From JAAERC01 sp965602655 (lineage in GTDB: Bacteria; Zixibacteria; MSB-5A5; GN15; PGXB01): a stretch of 28,350 bases of DNA. Numbering within the stretch: the first letter of the stretch is position 1; each line of letters starts with the position of its first letter. The stretch covers positions 1-28,350 of the forward strand of contig CBFCZE010000024.1 in assembly GCA_965602655.1 (NCBI GenBank), written 5' to 3'. Shown here piece after piece: positions 1 through 7,189 of this stretch. Made by a program: the position numbers and the translations under genes. Below the pieces are notes generated by a model, which saw only the letters and a program-made list of their open reading frames with translations, searched no databases and was not told the DNA's origin.

Positions 1-678
1 TATAAAACCAATATCGGCGGGACGTTAAATATCCTGATGGCGGCCCGCGAGACCAAACCGAAAGGAATCGTTTATACGTCATCGGCCTCGATTTACGGCA
101 ATCCGAAAATCCTCCCTATTCTGGAAGATGAAACGCCGCTGACCTTTTCGCCATATTCGGTATCGAAACTGGCCGGGGAGAATTACTGCTATTCCTTTTA
201 TGAGACATATTTTGTACCGGTATCTGTTGTGCGGTATTCCAATATTTTCGGGCCGCATCAGAATCCGACCAATCCGTACTGCGGTGTCATTTCAAAATTT
301 ATCAAGGCGATAGATGAGGGTCAACCGATACAGATACACGGTGACGGGCATCAGACGCGCGACTATACTTATGTCGATGATGCTGTCGATGCAACGCTGA
401 TGGCGCTTTTATCGCCCCGGGCCGATGGAATGATATTTAATATCGGGACAGGGACCGAAACCTCGGTGCTTGATATGGCGATAAAAATATCGGAGTTAGT
501 CGGCAAAGAAGCGATTTATGAACATATCGACCGGCGCGATATTGATAATATTCGCCGCAGGGTCTTGAATATTGAACGAATCCGTACCCGTCTGCGCTGG
601 CAACCGCAGGTGACTCTTAGCGAAGGACTGCGCCGGACAATTGACTGGTACCGCGGGGCGAAGAAAAGAGCGGTATAA
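1..678 (+). CDS. NAD-dependent nucleotide-sugar epimerase/dehydratase, 5'-truncated
   Basis: The reading frame is open from base 1, so the gene starts outside the window; the ATG at 37 is an internal methionine. The protein is the C-terminal part of an extended short-chain dehydrogenase of the UDP-glucose 4-epimerase/dTDP-glucose dehydratase type. Visible family marks are the NIGGT stretch at the start, the SSASIYG strand with its catalytic Ser/Thr region, the Y-x3-K catalytic pair (Tyr52 and Lys56 counted from base 1), the RYSNIFGPHQ segment and the GDGHQTRDYTYVDDA substrate-domain motif. The Rossmann glycine motif lies upstream of the window. These enzymes rearrange the sugar of a nucleotide-sugar in the cytoplasm, usually for surface glycans. 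The exact substrate cannot be read from this fragment. An orphan secretin gene follows after 53 bases. Confidence 0.9.
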   Translation, partial: YKTNIGGTLNILMAARETKPKGIVYTSSASIYGNPKILPILEDETPLTFSPYSVSKLAGENYCYSFYETYFVPVSVVRYSNIFGPHQNPTNPYCGVISKFIKAIDEGQPIQIHGDGHQTRDYTYVDDAVDATLMALLSPRADGMIFNIGTGTETSVLDMAIKISELVGKEAIYEHIDRRDIDNIRRRVLNIERIRTRLRWQPQVTLSEGLRRTIDWYRGAKKRAV

Positions 679-731
679 AAATAGATTCTGAATATGAATA
701 TATAGGATTATTTTGTCCAAAAGGAGTGAGT

Positions 732-1838
732 ATGTGTAAAAGATTTTTTGAAGCGGTTGTTTTAACAATGTTGCTGCAAGTCTGGATTGTGCCGGCGATG
801 TCACAGTCGGAACCGCCGACCGATGTTCCGCAACGGCCGGTGCAGCAAAATGAAGTGGTTTCAATTAGACCCGAATATCTTCCGCCAACCGAACTGCTCG
901 ATTTTCTAGGTGTAAATCTTGATGGAAATCGCGGTGTGATGGATTGGGAGAACGAGAGCGGCTGGCATCAGGTGGATGTTCATTTTAATGATGTGGCTAA
1001 TCTGCTGATCCTTTCGGGTCAGCCGGATGATCTGGAATATGTTTCTGATCTTATTCGCGAGGCCGATGTCCCCCCGAGGCAGATTGAGATAGAGGTTAAA
1101 ATAGTTAAAATCAGCAAATCAAAGGCAAAGGATCTGGGAATAGATTGGGAAGCATTGTTAATCCGTTCCCGGCCACGAATTTCATATCGTTATACCGATA
1201 ATGAAACCGACAATAAAAGGAAATATACTTCGACTCCCGAAACAAGGGAGGTAAGAGATTATGAAACTGAAGTCTGGGATTATAATCAGGCCTTATATAT
1301 AGCCGATGCCCTCAAACTGTTAGATTCCTCCGGAGTTGCAACAATTAGAACTGCTCCACGGGTTTTAACCCTTAATAATCGCCGGGCGACTATCCTTGAC
1401 GGCAAACGGGTAACATATATAACAAAGTATTCCGCCTATGCCAATCTATATGAAACTGATTCACTCGATGCAGGACTGACATTGTCAGTATTGCCGTCAT
1501 TGGGAGAAAGCGGCTATATCACTATGCATATTAATGCCGAGTTGACAAGTCTTGAGTTAGGCAGGGCAGATAATAGCCCCGTTAAAGATGGTCAGATGAT
1601 TGATAATACCGTTATTGTCAAAGATGGGGAGTCGGTTTTGCTGGGAGGTTTGACGCAAACATATGAAACGAGGGCCCATAAACGTTTTCCGCTTCTGGGA
1701 CATATCCTGCCGGGTCTGTTCTCGCGCGAAGTGGTTATTGATGAAGAGGTGGAAAGTATAATGATATTGACTCCTCATATTGTCGATTTCGAGACGGCTT
1801 TGGATGATAAAACAAAAGCGATTATTGAGGGGGAATAG
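732..1838 (+). CDS. Minimal secretin-domain protein (GspD/PilQ family), exported
   Basis: This 368-residue protein begins with a signal peptide (MCKRFFEAVVLTMLLQVWIV, processed near AMS-QS) and ends in a secretin domain. Recognisable parts are a short N1-like segment at about 75-115 (ending in ADVPPRQIEIEVKIVKI), then APRVLTLNNRRATI, VKDGESVLLGGL and the terminal FPLLGHILPGLF ... ESIMILTPHIV, which is the usual secretin gate/lip and C-terminal strand region. It lacks the N-terminal STN domain found in the pilus secretin at 5469-6749. ATG 732 is preferred because AAGGAG at 721-726 sits 5 bases upstream; an in-frame GTG at 726 falls inside that ribosome site. Secretins form outer-membrane export pores. 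None of the usual partners is adjacent, so it may serve the pilus system elsewhere in the window or a separate exporter. Family confident, partner unknown. Confidence 0.85.
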   Translation: MCKRFFEAVVLTMLLQVWIVPAMSQSEPPTDVPQRPVQQNEVVSIRPEYLPPTELLDFLGVNLDGNRGVMDWENESGWHQVDVHFNDVANLLILSGQPDDLEYVSDLIREADVPPRQIEIEVKIVKISKSKAKDLGIDWEALLIRSRPRISYRYTDNETDNKRKYTSTPETREVRDYETEVWDYNQALYIADALKLLDSSGVATIRTAPRVLTLNNRRATILDGKRVTYITKYSAYANLYETDSLDAGLTLSVLPSLGESGYITMHINAELTSLELGRADNSPVKDGQMIDNTVIVKDGESVLLGGLTQTYETRAHKRFPLLGHILPGLFSREVVIDEEVESIMILTPHIVDFETALDDKTKAIIEGE

Positions 1839-1882
1839 TCCGGCTCATAAGTTTGAAATTATGAAGAATTGATGGAACACCT

Positions 1883-2719
1883 ATGAGTAATCGACCAAAT
1901 AAAAGAAAGATAAAAAAATATACCGACGCTAATCGTAAGGCATGGAACGAGGCGACGCTTGTTCATCAGAAGGCCAGAGTCAAAAAGAAGATAAATCTCA
2001 AAAAGGAATTTTCCAAAAAGGATTATTCGACTCTGGATGAATATGAAACTGCCAAACTTAAAGAAATCGGTCTGGAGGGGAAGAGGGTCGCGCAGTTATG
2101 CTGTAACAATGGCAGGGAGACATTATCGCTTGTCAATTTGGGGGTTGATTCGGCGGTTGGTTTTGATATATCTGATGAAGCAATAAATGAGGCCAAGGGG
2201 CTTGCCGAGGTTTCAGGTTTAAATTGTGAGTTTGTCAGGACCGATATATATGATATTGGCGATGAATATAAAGATGCGTTTGACTTGATTTATATTACAA
2301 TTGGCGCTATGGGCTGGATGCCAGATCTGTTTAAATATTTCAAGGTCGTCTCAAATATATTACGGCCCGGCGGACATTTAATGATTTATGAACATCACCC
2401 GTTTTGTTATATGATGGCGATGAATGATGAAGATGAGTTTGTTCCTGACGACCCGTTGAAGATAGCCTATTCATATTTTCGTACTGAACCATGGATCGGC
2501 ACTGACGGTATTGATTATATCGGCGGAACAAAGTATGAGGCTAAGACATCTTATGATTTTACCCAGACCTTATCTGTTGTAATCAATTCAATTGCCGGTA
2601 ATGGGATAAGAATAAAAGAATTTACCGAATACGCCCATGACATATCAACAGGTTTTCTTGAGCATGAAAAGGAAGGAAAAATTCCACTCAGCTATATTCT
2701 TGTCGGAGTGAAAGAATAG
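1883..2719 (+). CDS. Class I SAM-dependent methyltransferase
   Basis: A cytoplasmic protein of 278 residues with a Lys-rich N-terminus (about residues 4-40) followed by a class I methyltransferase fold. Motif I is KRVAQLCCNNGRETLSLV, a variant form (LCCNNGRE rather than DxGxGxG) found in one methyltransferase subgroup. The acidic end of strand 2 is GFDISDEAI, and motif II/III is CEFVRTDIYDI. The post-motif stretch LRPGGHLMIYEHHPF is typical of small-molecule methyltransferases. The substrate cannot be deduced. The gene starts 44 bases after the secretin gene with a weak ribosome site and converges with the TPR gene, leaving only 10 bases between the two stop codons; no hairpin is visible there. 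Function beyond methyl transfer is unknown. Confidence 0.85.
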   Translation: MSNRPNKRKIKKYTDANRKAWNEATLVHQKARVKKKINLKKEFSKKDYSTLDEYETAKLKEIGLEGKRVAQLCCNNGRETLSLVNLGVDSAVGFDISDEAINEAKGLAEVSGLNCEFVRTDIYDIGDEYKDAFDLIYITIGAMGWMPDLFKYFKVVSNILRPGGHLMIYEHHPFCYMMAMNDEDEFVPDDPLKIAYSYFRTEPWIGTDGIDYIGGTKYEAKTSYDFTQTLSVVINSIAGNGIRIKEFTEYAHDISTGFLEHEKEGKIPLSYILVGVKE

Positions 2720-2729
2720 CTGATTAAAT

Positions 2730-3710
2730 TTATTCGGTTGCAGTCGATAGTTTCTTTTCAATTTCTTTTATTTTATCAAGCTGTTTCTGGAAACCATCCG
2801 GATCCCATGACGGCATATTGGCTTCTTTTAAATACTCAGCCGCTTTACTTAAGTAATCAAGCGCGGATTTAAAATTCTCTTTGGTTAGTTCAATTTCTCC
2901 CAGTTCGTGATTGGTCCAGCCAATGAATTCAATATTTTTTAGTTTGATAGACCAATCCAAAATCGGGAGCATCCATTTTTCGGCATTTTGAATATCACCG
3001 TTTAAACGGTAAGCATGCCCCACCGCCCAGTCGGCTATCATTTTATTTGTTTCGTCGCCATATTTATAGTGATATTCACGCGCCTTAAGATAGGCATCAA
3101 CCGCATCTTTATATTTGCTCATATCTTCATAAGTAGCGCCAAGATTGTTCCAGAGCGGTCCCAGCCATCGGGTAACATTTCCGCTTTCAGCCTCGGCGAT
3201 GCCTTTTTTCGCCCATTCCACCTGCCCCTCAAGGTTGCTGACAATAGTCATCATATTAGCGGCATCAATAGCTCTTTCGGGCAATTTCTGCGCCGAACAG
3301 AATTCATACATCTCTTTGAATGTTTCGGCCGCTTTATCTAATTCTTTGTCCTGCCATTCGAAACGGCCTTTCACACCGAGATAACGTGACCAACCAAGCG
3401 ATTCATCTATTTTGGCGATTTTGCCGGCTTTTAAAATCCATTTGCGGCCGGTTTCCTTATCATCCAGTATCAGGTAAGTCCGGGCTATCATGGAGTATGT
3501 TTCGGTAAGTGCCGAATTGTCTTTTAAACTATCTGCTTTTTGGGCGACCCGTAAATAAATCTCACGCGATTTTTCATATTCGCGGGAATTAAATACAGAA
3601 TCCGCCTTTTCCAATAACTCATCAGAGAACATAACATTGTCACCTTCTGTTCCAGCGAATGAAGCGGTAATAAGAAGCCCGCATATTAATATTGTGTTAA
3701 ATGGCTTCAT
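2730..3710 (-). CDS. Exported TPR-repeat protein
   Basis: The product has a signal peptide (MKPFNTILICGLLITASFAG) followed by a helical body with about five to six tetratricopeptide-like repeats. Typical A/B helix spacing is seen at ADSVFNSREYEKSREIYLRV, then LAKA-type units such as GPLWNNLGATYEDMSKYKDA with VDAYLKAREYHYKYGD, and GWTNHELGEIELTKENFKSA with LDYLSKAAEYL. Such proteins usually act as periplasmic or outer-membrane protein-binding scaffolds. ATG 3710 is chosen over the in-frame TTG at 3722 because the signal peptide starts there and a purine-rich GAGAGA lies just upstream. A fair promoter (TTGACA, 17-base spacer, GATACT) lies at 3786-3758. The gene stands alone and no enzyme domain is visible, so its specific role is unknown. 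Confidence 0.8.
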   Translation of the reverse strand: MKPFNTILICGLLITASFAGTEGDNVMFSDELLEKADSVFNSREYEKSREIYLRVAQKADSLKDNSALTETYSMIARTYLILDDKETGRKWILKAGKIAKIDESLGWSRYLGVKGRFEWQDKELDKAAETFKEMYEFCSAQKLPERAIDAANMMTIVSNLEGQVEWAKKGIAEAESGNVTRWLGPLWNNLGATYEDMSKYKDAVDAYLKAREYHYKYGDETNKMIADWAVGHAYRLNGDIQNAEKWMLPILDWSIKLKNIEFIGWTNHELGEIELTKENFKSALDYLSKAAEYLKEANMPSWDPDGFQKQLDKIKEIEKKLSTATE

Positions 3711-3757
3711 TGTGTCTCTCAAAGCTAATACTATTTTTATATGAATTTTACTCTGAA

Positions 3758-3786
3758 AGTATCGCGGGATTAATATTCATTGTCAA
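3758..3786 (-). promoter_or_regulatory. Promoter for the TPR gene
   Basis: On the minus strand a perfect -35 TTGACA (3786-3781) is followed by a 17-base spacer and GATACT (3763-3758), four of six matches to the -10 consensus. Transcription would begin near 3751, giving a leader of about 40 bases before ATG 3710. It points away from the plus-strand promoter at 3823. Confidence 0.5.
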
Positions 3787-3822
3787 TGAAAAACGCAAAA
3801 TATGCGAATTATTTTTTAGCTC

Positions 3823-3851
3823 TTGACATATTGTACACAAATTATTACTAT
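3823..3851 (+). promoter_or_regulatory. Strong sigma70-type promoter ahead of a long leader
   Basis: TTGACA at 3823-3828, a 17-base spacer and TACTAT at 3846-3851 make one of the two best promoter matches in the window; the other, with the same two hexamers and spacer, is at 22696-22724. Transcription would start near 3858. The first credible plus-strand gene begins at 4134, so the transcript would carry about 275 untranslated bases. Confidence 0.6.
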
Positions 3852-3857
3852 TTATCA

Positions 3858-4133
3858 GAGCAGAAGTTGCGTTTGAGCAAAATAAGATATTTGGTCGCTC
3901 AAGCTTAATAATTTCACATAATTTATGTAGCGACTGATTTCTGTTTAAATTATTGACTACTTCTTTTACCGCCAAAGTGCTTCGACGGAAATTGAAGCGC
4001 AATTGAGGTATAAACTGAATTGTTTTATATGTTTGCTTTAGGGAGGTGGTAAATATAAATAAATAATTTCGAACCCCACAGAGCACGCCATGATCTCAGG
4101 ATAATTTTCTTGGGTAAGGAAGGGGAAAGTTTG
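3858..4133 (+). promoter_or_regulatory. Long leader with competing hairpins (possible regulatory RNA)
   Basis: This gene-poor stretch lies between a strong promoter and the 58-aa gene. It contains TTGAGC (3873-3878) pairing with GCTCAA (3897-3902). It also contains GTCGCT (3894-3899) pairing with AGCGAC (3929-3934). The two pairings share 3897-3899, so they exclude each other. A small ACATA/TATGT hairpin sits directly against the second stem. A third stem pairs 3977-3983 with 3994-4000 (7 pairs, one G-U, 10-base loop). A Shine-Dalgarno-like GGGAGGT at 4041-4047 has no useful start codon after it. Alternative pairing is suggestive of a riboswitch or attenuator, but no known class is recognised. 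It could also be a separate small RNA. Confidence 0.35.
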
Positions 4134-4310
4134 ATGCCGAGAAGAAAAGAACCTATTAAATATGCCAGAGTAACCATTAAGGACTGTTGGCATCCATATG
4201 GATTACAGGGACTTAATCCCAGAAAATTTGCTTTTGTAACATCGATGATTCTCAAGGGCAAATACGGCCTGCTTGATCTAAAACATAAGCAGGCAACCAA
4301 GCCAAGTTGA
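4134..4310 (+). CDS. Small basic protein of unknown function (58 aa)
   Basis: The protein begins MPRRKEPIKYARVTIKDC and is strongly basic, with about a quarter Lys/Arg/His, one cysteine, no signal peptide and no membrane segment. ATG 4134 is preferred over the in-frame TTG at 4110 because a good ribosome site (AAGGGGAAAG at about 4120-4129) lies a few bases upstream. The open frame ends shortly before a strong intrinsic terminator at 4347-4380, and a strong promoter lies at 3823. Promoter, ribosome site, frame and terminator together make a convincing single-gene unit although the sequence is not recognised. The charge would suit nucleic-acid or ribosome binding, but no motif proves this. Confidence 0.6.
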   Translation: MPRRKEPIKYARVTIKDCWHPYGLQGLNPRKFAFVTSMILKGKYGLLDLKHKQATKPS

Positions 4311-4346
4311 TTTTTTATTTATATAGATTGATTTTTATAAAGCATG

Positions 4347-4380
4347 AAGGATTGGTTTACAGAACCAATCCTTTGTCTTT
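4347..4380 (+). terminator. Intrinsic terminator after the 58-aa gene
   Basis: A perfect 11-bp stem (AAGGATTGGTT at 4347-4357 with AACCAATCCTT at 4363-4373) closes a 5-base loop and is followed by the T-rich TGTCTTT. It lies 36 bases past the stop codon of the small gene. Confidence 0.8.
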
Positions 4381-4499
4381 GTACGGCAATTAGATACTAA
4401 ATAAATGCATTCAGGATTGACTTTGCCGATATAAATTATAATATATATTGACCATTTAAAAAGTTTGAACGAAAAAGGCTGAATGACGTAAAAACAGTA

Positions 4500-5009
4500 A
4501 TGACAATGAGACTTAGACAGACAGCGATACTGTTTCTATTATCAATTTTAATCAGTATCATATTCAATTTTATTAGTGGCAACGGCATTCCATTAATAGG
4601 TAATTGGCCAATTTGGAGAGGTACCGAACCGGCAATCCCACCTTCAGCCGAAGAGGGTGATCCGCCGTTTATTTCACTGGATGAGGCGGCGGCATTGTTT
4701 CAAACACCGGGAGTTTTGTTTATCGATTCTCGCGATCCCGAAGATTTTGAGCTGAATCGCATCAAGGGCGCGATAAATATAGCTTATGATTATCTTCCCG
4801 ATGAAGATTATGAGGGTTACTGGGAAGATTTGGCAAATGAAATCGCTCATGATAGACCAATTGTCATTTATTGTTCCGGTACCGAATGTGAGTTATCGCT
4901 ATATCTTGGTCGAGATATGACTCAGTTTGGTTATAAGGATGTGAGGATTTTTTACGGTGGCTGGAATGACTGGGTAAATGCCGAATTGCCGATGGAAAAG
5001 GAGGAGTAA
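4500..5009 (+). CDS. Membrane-anchored rhodanese-domain protein
   Basis: An N-terminal hydrophobic anchor (about residues 8-28, AILFLLSILISIIFNFI) is followed by a linker and a single rhodanese domain from about residue 55 to the end. The domain shows VLFIDSRDPEDFELNRIKGA and the active-site loop IVIYCSGTEC, with Cys125 as the persulfide-forming cysteine; the landmark GGWNDWVNAELP closes it. It would act on the outer face of the inner membrane in sulfur transfer or thiol handling. The start has no clear ribosome site; ATG 4506 is an alternative. A TTGACT box at 4417 and TATAAT at 4437 lie upstream, but their 14-base spacing is poor. The next gene begins one base after this stop, so the two are translationally coupled. 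Confidence 0.85.
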   Translation: MTMRLRQTAILFLLSILISIIFNFISGNGIPLIGNWPIWRGTEPAIPPSAEEGDPPFISLDEAAALFQTPGVLFIDSRDPEDFELNRIKGAINIAYDYLPDEDYEGYWEDLANEIAHDRPIVIYCSGTECELSLYLGRDMTQFGYKDVRIFYGGWNDWVNAELPMEKEE

Positions 5010-5010
5010 G

Positions 5011-5466
5011 TTGTCGGGTCTGAATAAGTTTTTGCAAAATGATTATTTGTCTCTGATTACCAGACTGGTAGTCGGCGGGATATTCATTTATGCCTCACTC
5101 GACAAAATTGCTCACCCGGCTGAATTTGCCCGGATCGTTTATAATTATCACCTGACATCGGACGATCTGGTTAATTTGGTGGCAATCATACTGCCATGGT
5201 TGGAGTTGATTTGCGGCCTATCTGTTATACTGGGATATTACAAAGAGGGTGGTATCCTGATTATTAGTTTTCTTACGATAGTATTTATAATCGCTATTGG
5301 AATAAATGTTATTCGTGGTGTCGATCTGGAATGCGGATGTTTTACGGTTAGTTCCAGATCCCGCGGAAATTCCTTATCACTTTTGTATAGAGATGTATTA
5401 CTGCTGGCCGTTTGTATCTATGTCTGGTTGAATCGTTCCCAGAGATTTTTTCTTTCCAGGCAATAA
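5011..5466 (+). CDS. MauE/DoxX-family redox-associated membrane protein
   Basis: A four-helix integral membrane protein of 151 residues. Its first helix segment (LITRLVVGGIFIYASLDKIAHPAEFA) and the later PWLELICGLSVILGYYKEG match the DoxX/MauE fold. A Cys-Gly-Cys motif at residues 108-110 (LECGCF), on the loop before the last helix, is characteristic of the redox-linked branch. The start is TTG 5011, supported by AAAGGAGGA at 4997-5005, which lies inside the end of the rhodanese gene. An upstream in-frame extension to 4978 overlaps that gene and is rejected. Pairing with a rhodanese suggests the two handle sulfur or disulfide chemistry together at the membrane (inference). Its stop codon is separated from the convergent pilQ stop by two bases, inside a 12-bp palindrome (5462-5473). 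Confidence 0.85.
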   Translation: MSGLNKFLQNDYLSLITRLVVGGIFIYASLDKIAHPAEFARIVYNYHLTSDDLVNLVAIILPWLELICGLSVILGYYKEGGILIISFLTIVFIIAIGINVIRGVDLECGCFTVSSRSRGNSLSLLYRDVLLLAVCIYVWLNRSQRFFLSRQ

Positions 5467-5468
5467 TA

Positions 5469-6749
5469 TTATTTACTCAGAATAATTGGTGTTATCAGAA
5501 TCAGTAATTCGGTATTACTGGTTGTTGTCGTCTTATGTTTAAATAGATTTCCAAGTATTGGAATTGACCCGAGCAGAAAAACCTTTTGAACGGTTTCAAT
5601 CTTATTTTCTTTCATCAAACCGCCAAGCGCGGCCGTTTCTTTGTCTTTAACTATTATGCGAGCATTGACCGATCTTTGTGAGGTTATCGGTTTTTGATTG
5701 TCAATCGGTCCGGAATATCCGATAATTTCAGCTACCGATGGCTCAACATCGAGTATAATCTCATCGTTCTCGCAAATATGCGGCGTGACTTTTAAAGTAA
5801 TACCAATCTCTTCATCCTGAAAGGTGACTATATCCTGAACCGCACCGCCTTCGCTAAAGCGATTGATTGTTTGAATGGGAACAATAGTGGTTACTTTTAT
5901 TTCAGCTTCATGGTTGTTCAGAGTAGTTATACGAGGATTGGATAACAGCTTTGAGTTGCCTTCCTTATCAAGGAAATTTAGTATGACGCTGGTTTCTTTA
6001 ACAGATAATATGCCCCATTGCCAATCGCCGTCAGATAATTGCATCTGACCCAGGGCTTCGGAATTTGGCTGGGATGTTGTTGATGTACTCGACGAAGTTG
6101 TCAAGCCATGTAACCTGGCGTTAAGACTGGTGGGCCATGAGAATCCGATGTTTTGTTCGCTGTCGATATTGGTTTCAATCATTTTGACTTCGATGGCCAG
6201 TTGAGGCTGAGGAATATCAATTTCATTTATTAAATATTTCACTTTGTTAATAATCTCAGGATAATCGAAAACCAAAATTTGAGTAGGGATCGCAGTAATG
6301 GCGCCCGGTTTGGAATCTTTGGGGATTTCTACCGTTTTTATTTTTCCTTTTTGGGATAATATACTTTCGATAGCACTGACCGCCGCCGAGGGAGGAAGAT
6401 ACTTTAAAGTAAATGTTTTTGCCAGCAATTCACCGGGGGCATCCATCTCGAGCGGTTTGACAACTATTATATCGCCTGCATAAAAATAGTTATAGCCATT
6501 AGAGGACAAAATTGCATTTAGAGCATCGCCGAGACTGACATTATCAAGCTGCAAAGATATTTCTTCAGAGATTTCTGATGACTGCACAATATTCAAATTA
6601 TGCTGCCGGGCTATCATGATCAGGATTGTCGAAATAGGCACCGCTTCAAATTGGAGTGATATTTTTTTATCCAGATCAATGGGATTACCCAGAAGCAAAA
6701 TGGGGAAGAGGAGAAACGGGATCAAGTATTTTAATATTTTAGATTTCAT
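5469..6749 (-). CDS. pilQ: Type IV pilus/type II secretion secretin, PilQ-like
   Basis: A protein of 426 residues forming the outer-membrane pore through which a pilus or pseudopilus passes. It has a signal peptide (MKSKILKYLIPFLLFPILLL, cut near LGN), an STN domain at about 27-80 (FEAVPISTILIMIARQHNLN), an N1-type domain at about 110-175 (FTLKYLPPSAAVSAIESIL) and a secretin domain to the end. Secretin marks include LLSNPRITTLNNHEAEIKV, IVKDKETAALGGLMKENK, LLGSIPILGNLFKHKTT and the last strand LLILITPIIL. It is shorter than proteobacterial PilQ because it has no AMIN domains and a single N-domain, as in several non-proteobacterial systems. AAGGA lies 6 bases before the ATG, and the ATG overlaps the pilP stop (ATGA). 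It is the last gene of the pilus operon. Confidence 0.92.
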   Translation of the reverse strand: MKSKILKYLIPFLLFPILLLGNPIDLDKKISLQFEAVPISTILIMIARQHNLNIVQSSEISEEISLQLDNVSLGDALNAILSSNGYNYFYAGDIIVVKPLEMDAPGELLAKTFTLKYLPPSAAVSAIESILSQKGKIKTVEIPKDSKPGAITAIPTQILVFDYPEIINKVKYLINEIDIPQPQLAIEVKMIETNIDSEQNIGFSWPTSLNARLHGLTTSSSTSTTSQPNSEALGQMQLSDGDWQWGILSVKETSVILNFLDKEGNSKLLSNPRITTLNNHEAEIKVTTIVPIQTINRFSEGGAVQDIVTFQDEEIGITLKVTPHICENDEIILDVEPSVAEIIGYSGPIDNQKPITSQRSVNARIIVKDKETAALGGLMKENKIETVQKVFLLGSIPILGNLFKHKTTTTSNTELLILITPIILSK

Positions 6750-7189
6750 GATTTTTCCTTCATTATTTGTAAAGTAAAAATATCTGAGTTATCTGTTTTA
6801 AGAACAACCTTGGTTTTTGTGATTTCAATAATCATGGCGCCGTTTATTTTATCGCCAATACCAACGATTTTCTTATTTATTACGGCTGTCGGTGCTTTAA
6901 TATCGTATAGAATGCCATTGAGAATCCAGTCTATTTGCTCTTTACCGGTAACAACAGGTTTCTTTCCTTTTGCTCTATAAAACGGGTCGCGCCCCCAACT
7001 TAAGGTTGAATATTTCTCAATATCAATTGTATTGGCCGGCATTACTGTTTGTGAAACCGCTAGCACTTGAGAAGCCGGAGCCAGTTGGGCACTTTTTTTA
7101 TCAAACCCAATAATAAGATTGTAAAGGCCGTAAATAACAGCCAGGACAAATAATATATAGATGATATTTTTTCTTTTTTGTGTATCCAT
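6746..7189 (-). CDS. pilP: PilP-like pilus alignment-complex protein
   Basis: A bitopic inner-membrane protein of 147 residues with one N-terminal transmembrane helix (about 10-28, IIYILFVLAVIYGLYNLIIG), a flexible linker and a compact periplasmic beta domain. The WGRDPFYR motif ahead of the domain and the pattern LNGILYD-x-PTAVINKKIVGIGDKING are typical of the PilP/GspC homology region, which docks on the secretin. The start is ATG 7189, which shares its A with the pilO stop (TGATG) and has AGGA 7 bases upstream; GTG 7192 is the alternative. It has a transmembrane helix where many PilP proteins have a lipobox, so it is also GspC-like. The gene position between pilO and pilQ supports the call. 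Confidence 0.85.
   Translation of the reverse strand: MDTQKRKNIIYILFVLAVIYGLYNLIIGFDKKSAQLAPASQVLAVSQTVMPANTIDIEKYSTLSWGRDPFYRAKGKKPVVTGKEQIDWILNGILYDIKAPTAVINKKIVGIGDKINGAMIIEITKTKVVLKTDNSDIFTLQIMKEKS

Noticed and set aside
496..864. Minus-strand frame across the epimerase end and secretin start
   Set aside because: It overlaps two well-supported plus-strand genes and shows no domain.
3748..4086. Minus-strand 112-codon open frame starting at GTG
   Set aside because: No ribosome site, no recognisable domain, and it lies over the minus-strand promoter of the TPR gene and the plus-strand promoter and leader.
4978..5010. Upstream start for the MauE/DoxX protein at 4978
   Set aside because: It overlaps the rhodanese gene and lacks a ribosome site, whereas TTG 5011 has a strong one.
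5462..5473. 12-bp palindrome AATAATATTATT as a terminator between convergent genes
   Set aside because: It is pure A/T with no loop and arises from two facing stop codons; it would not form a stable hairpin.
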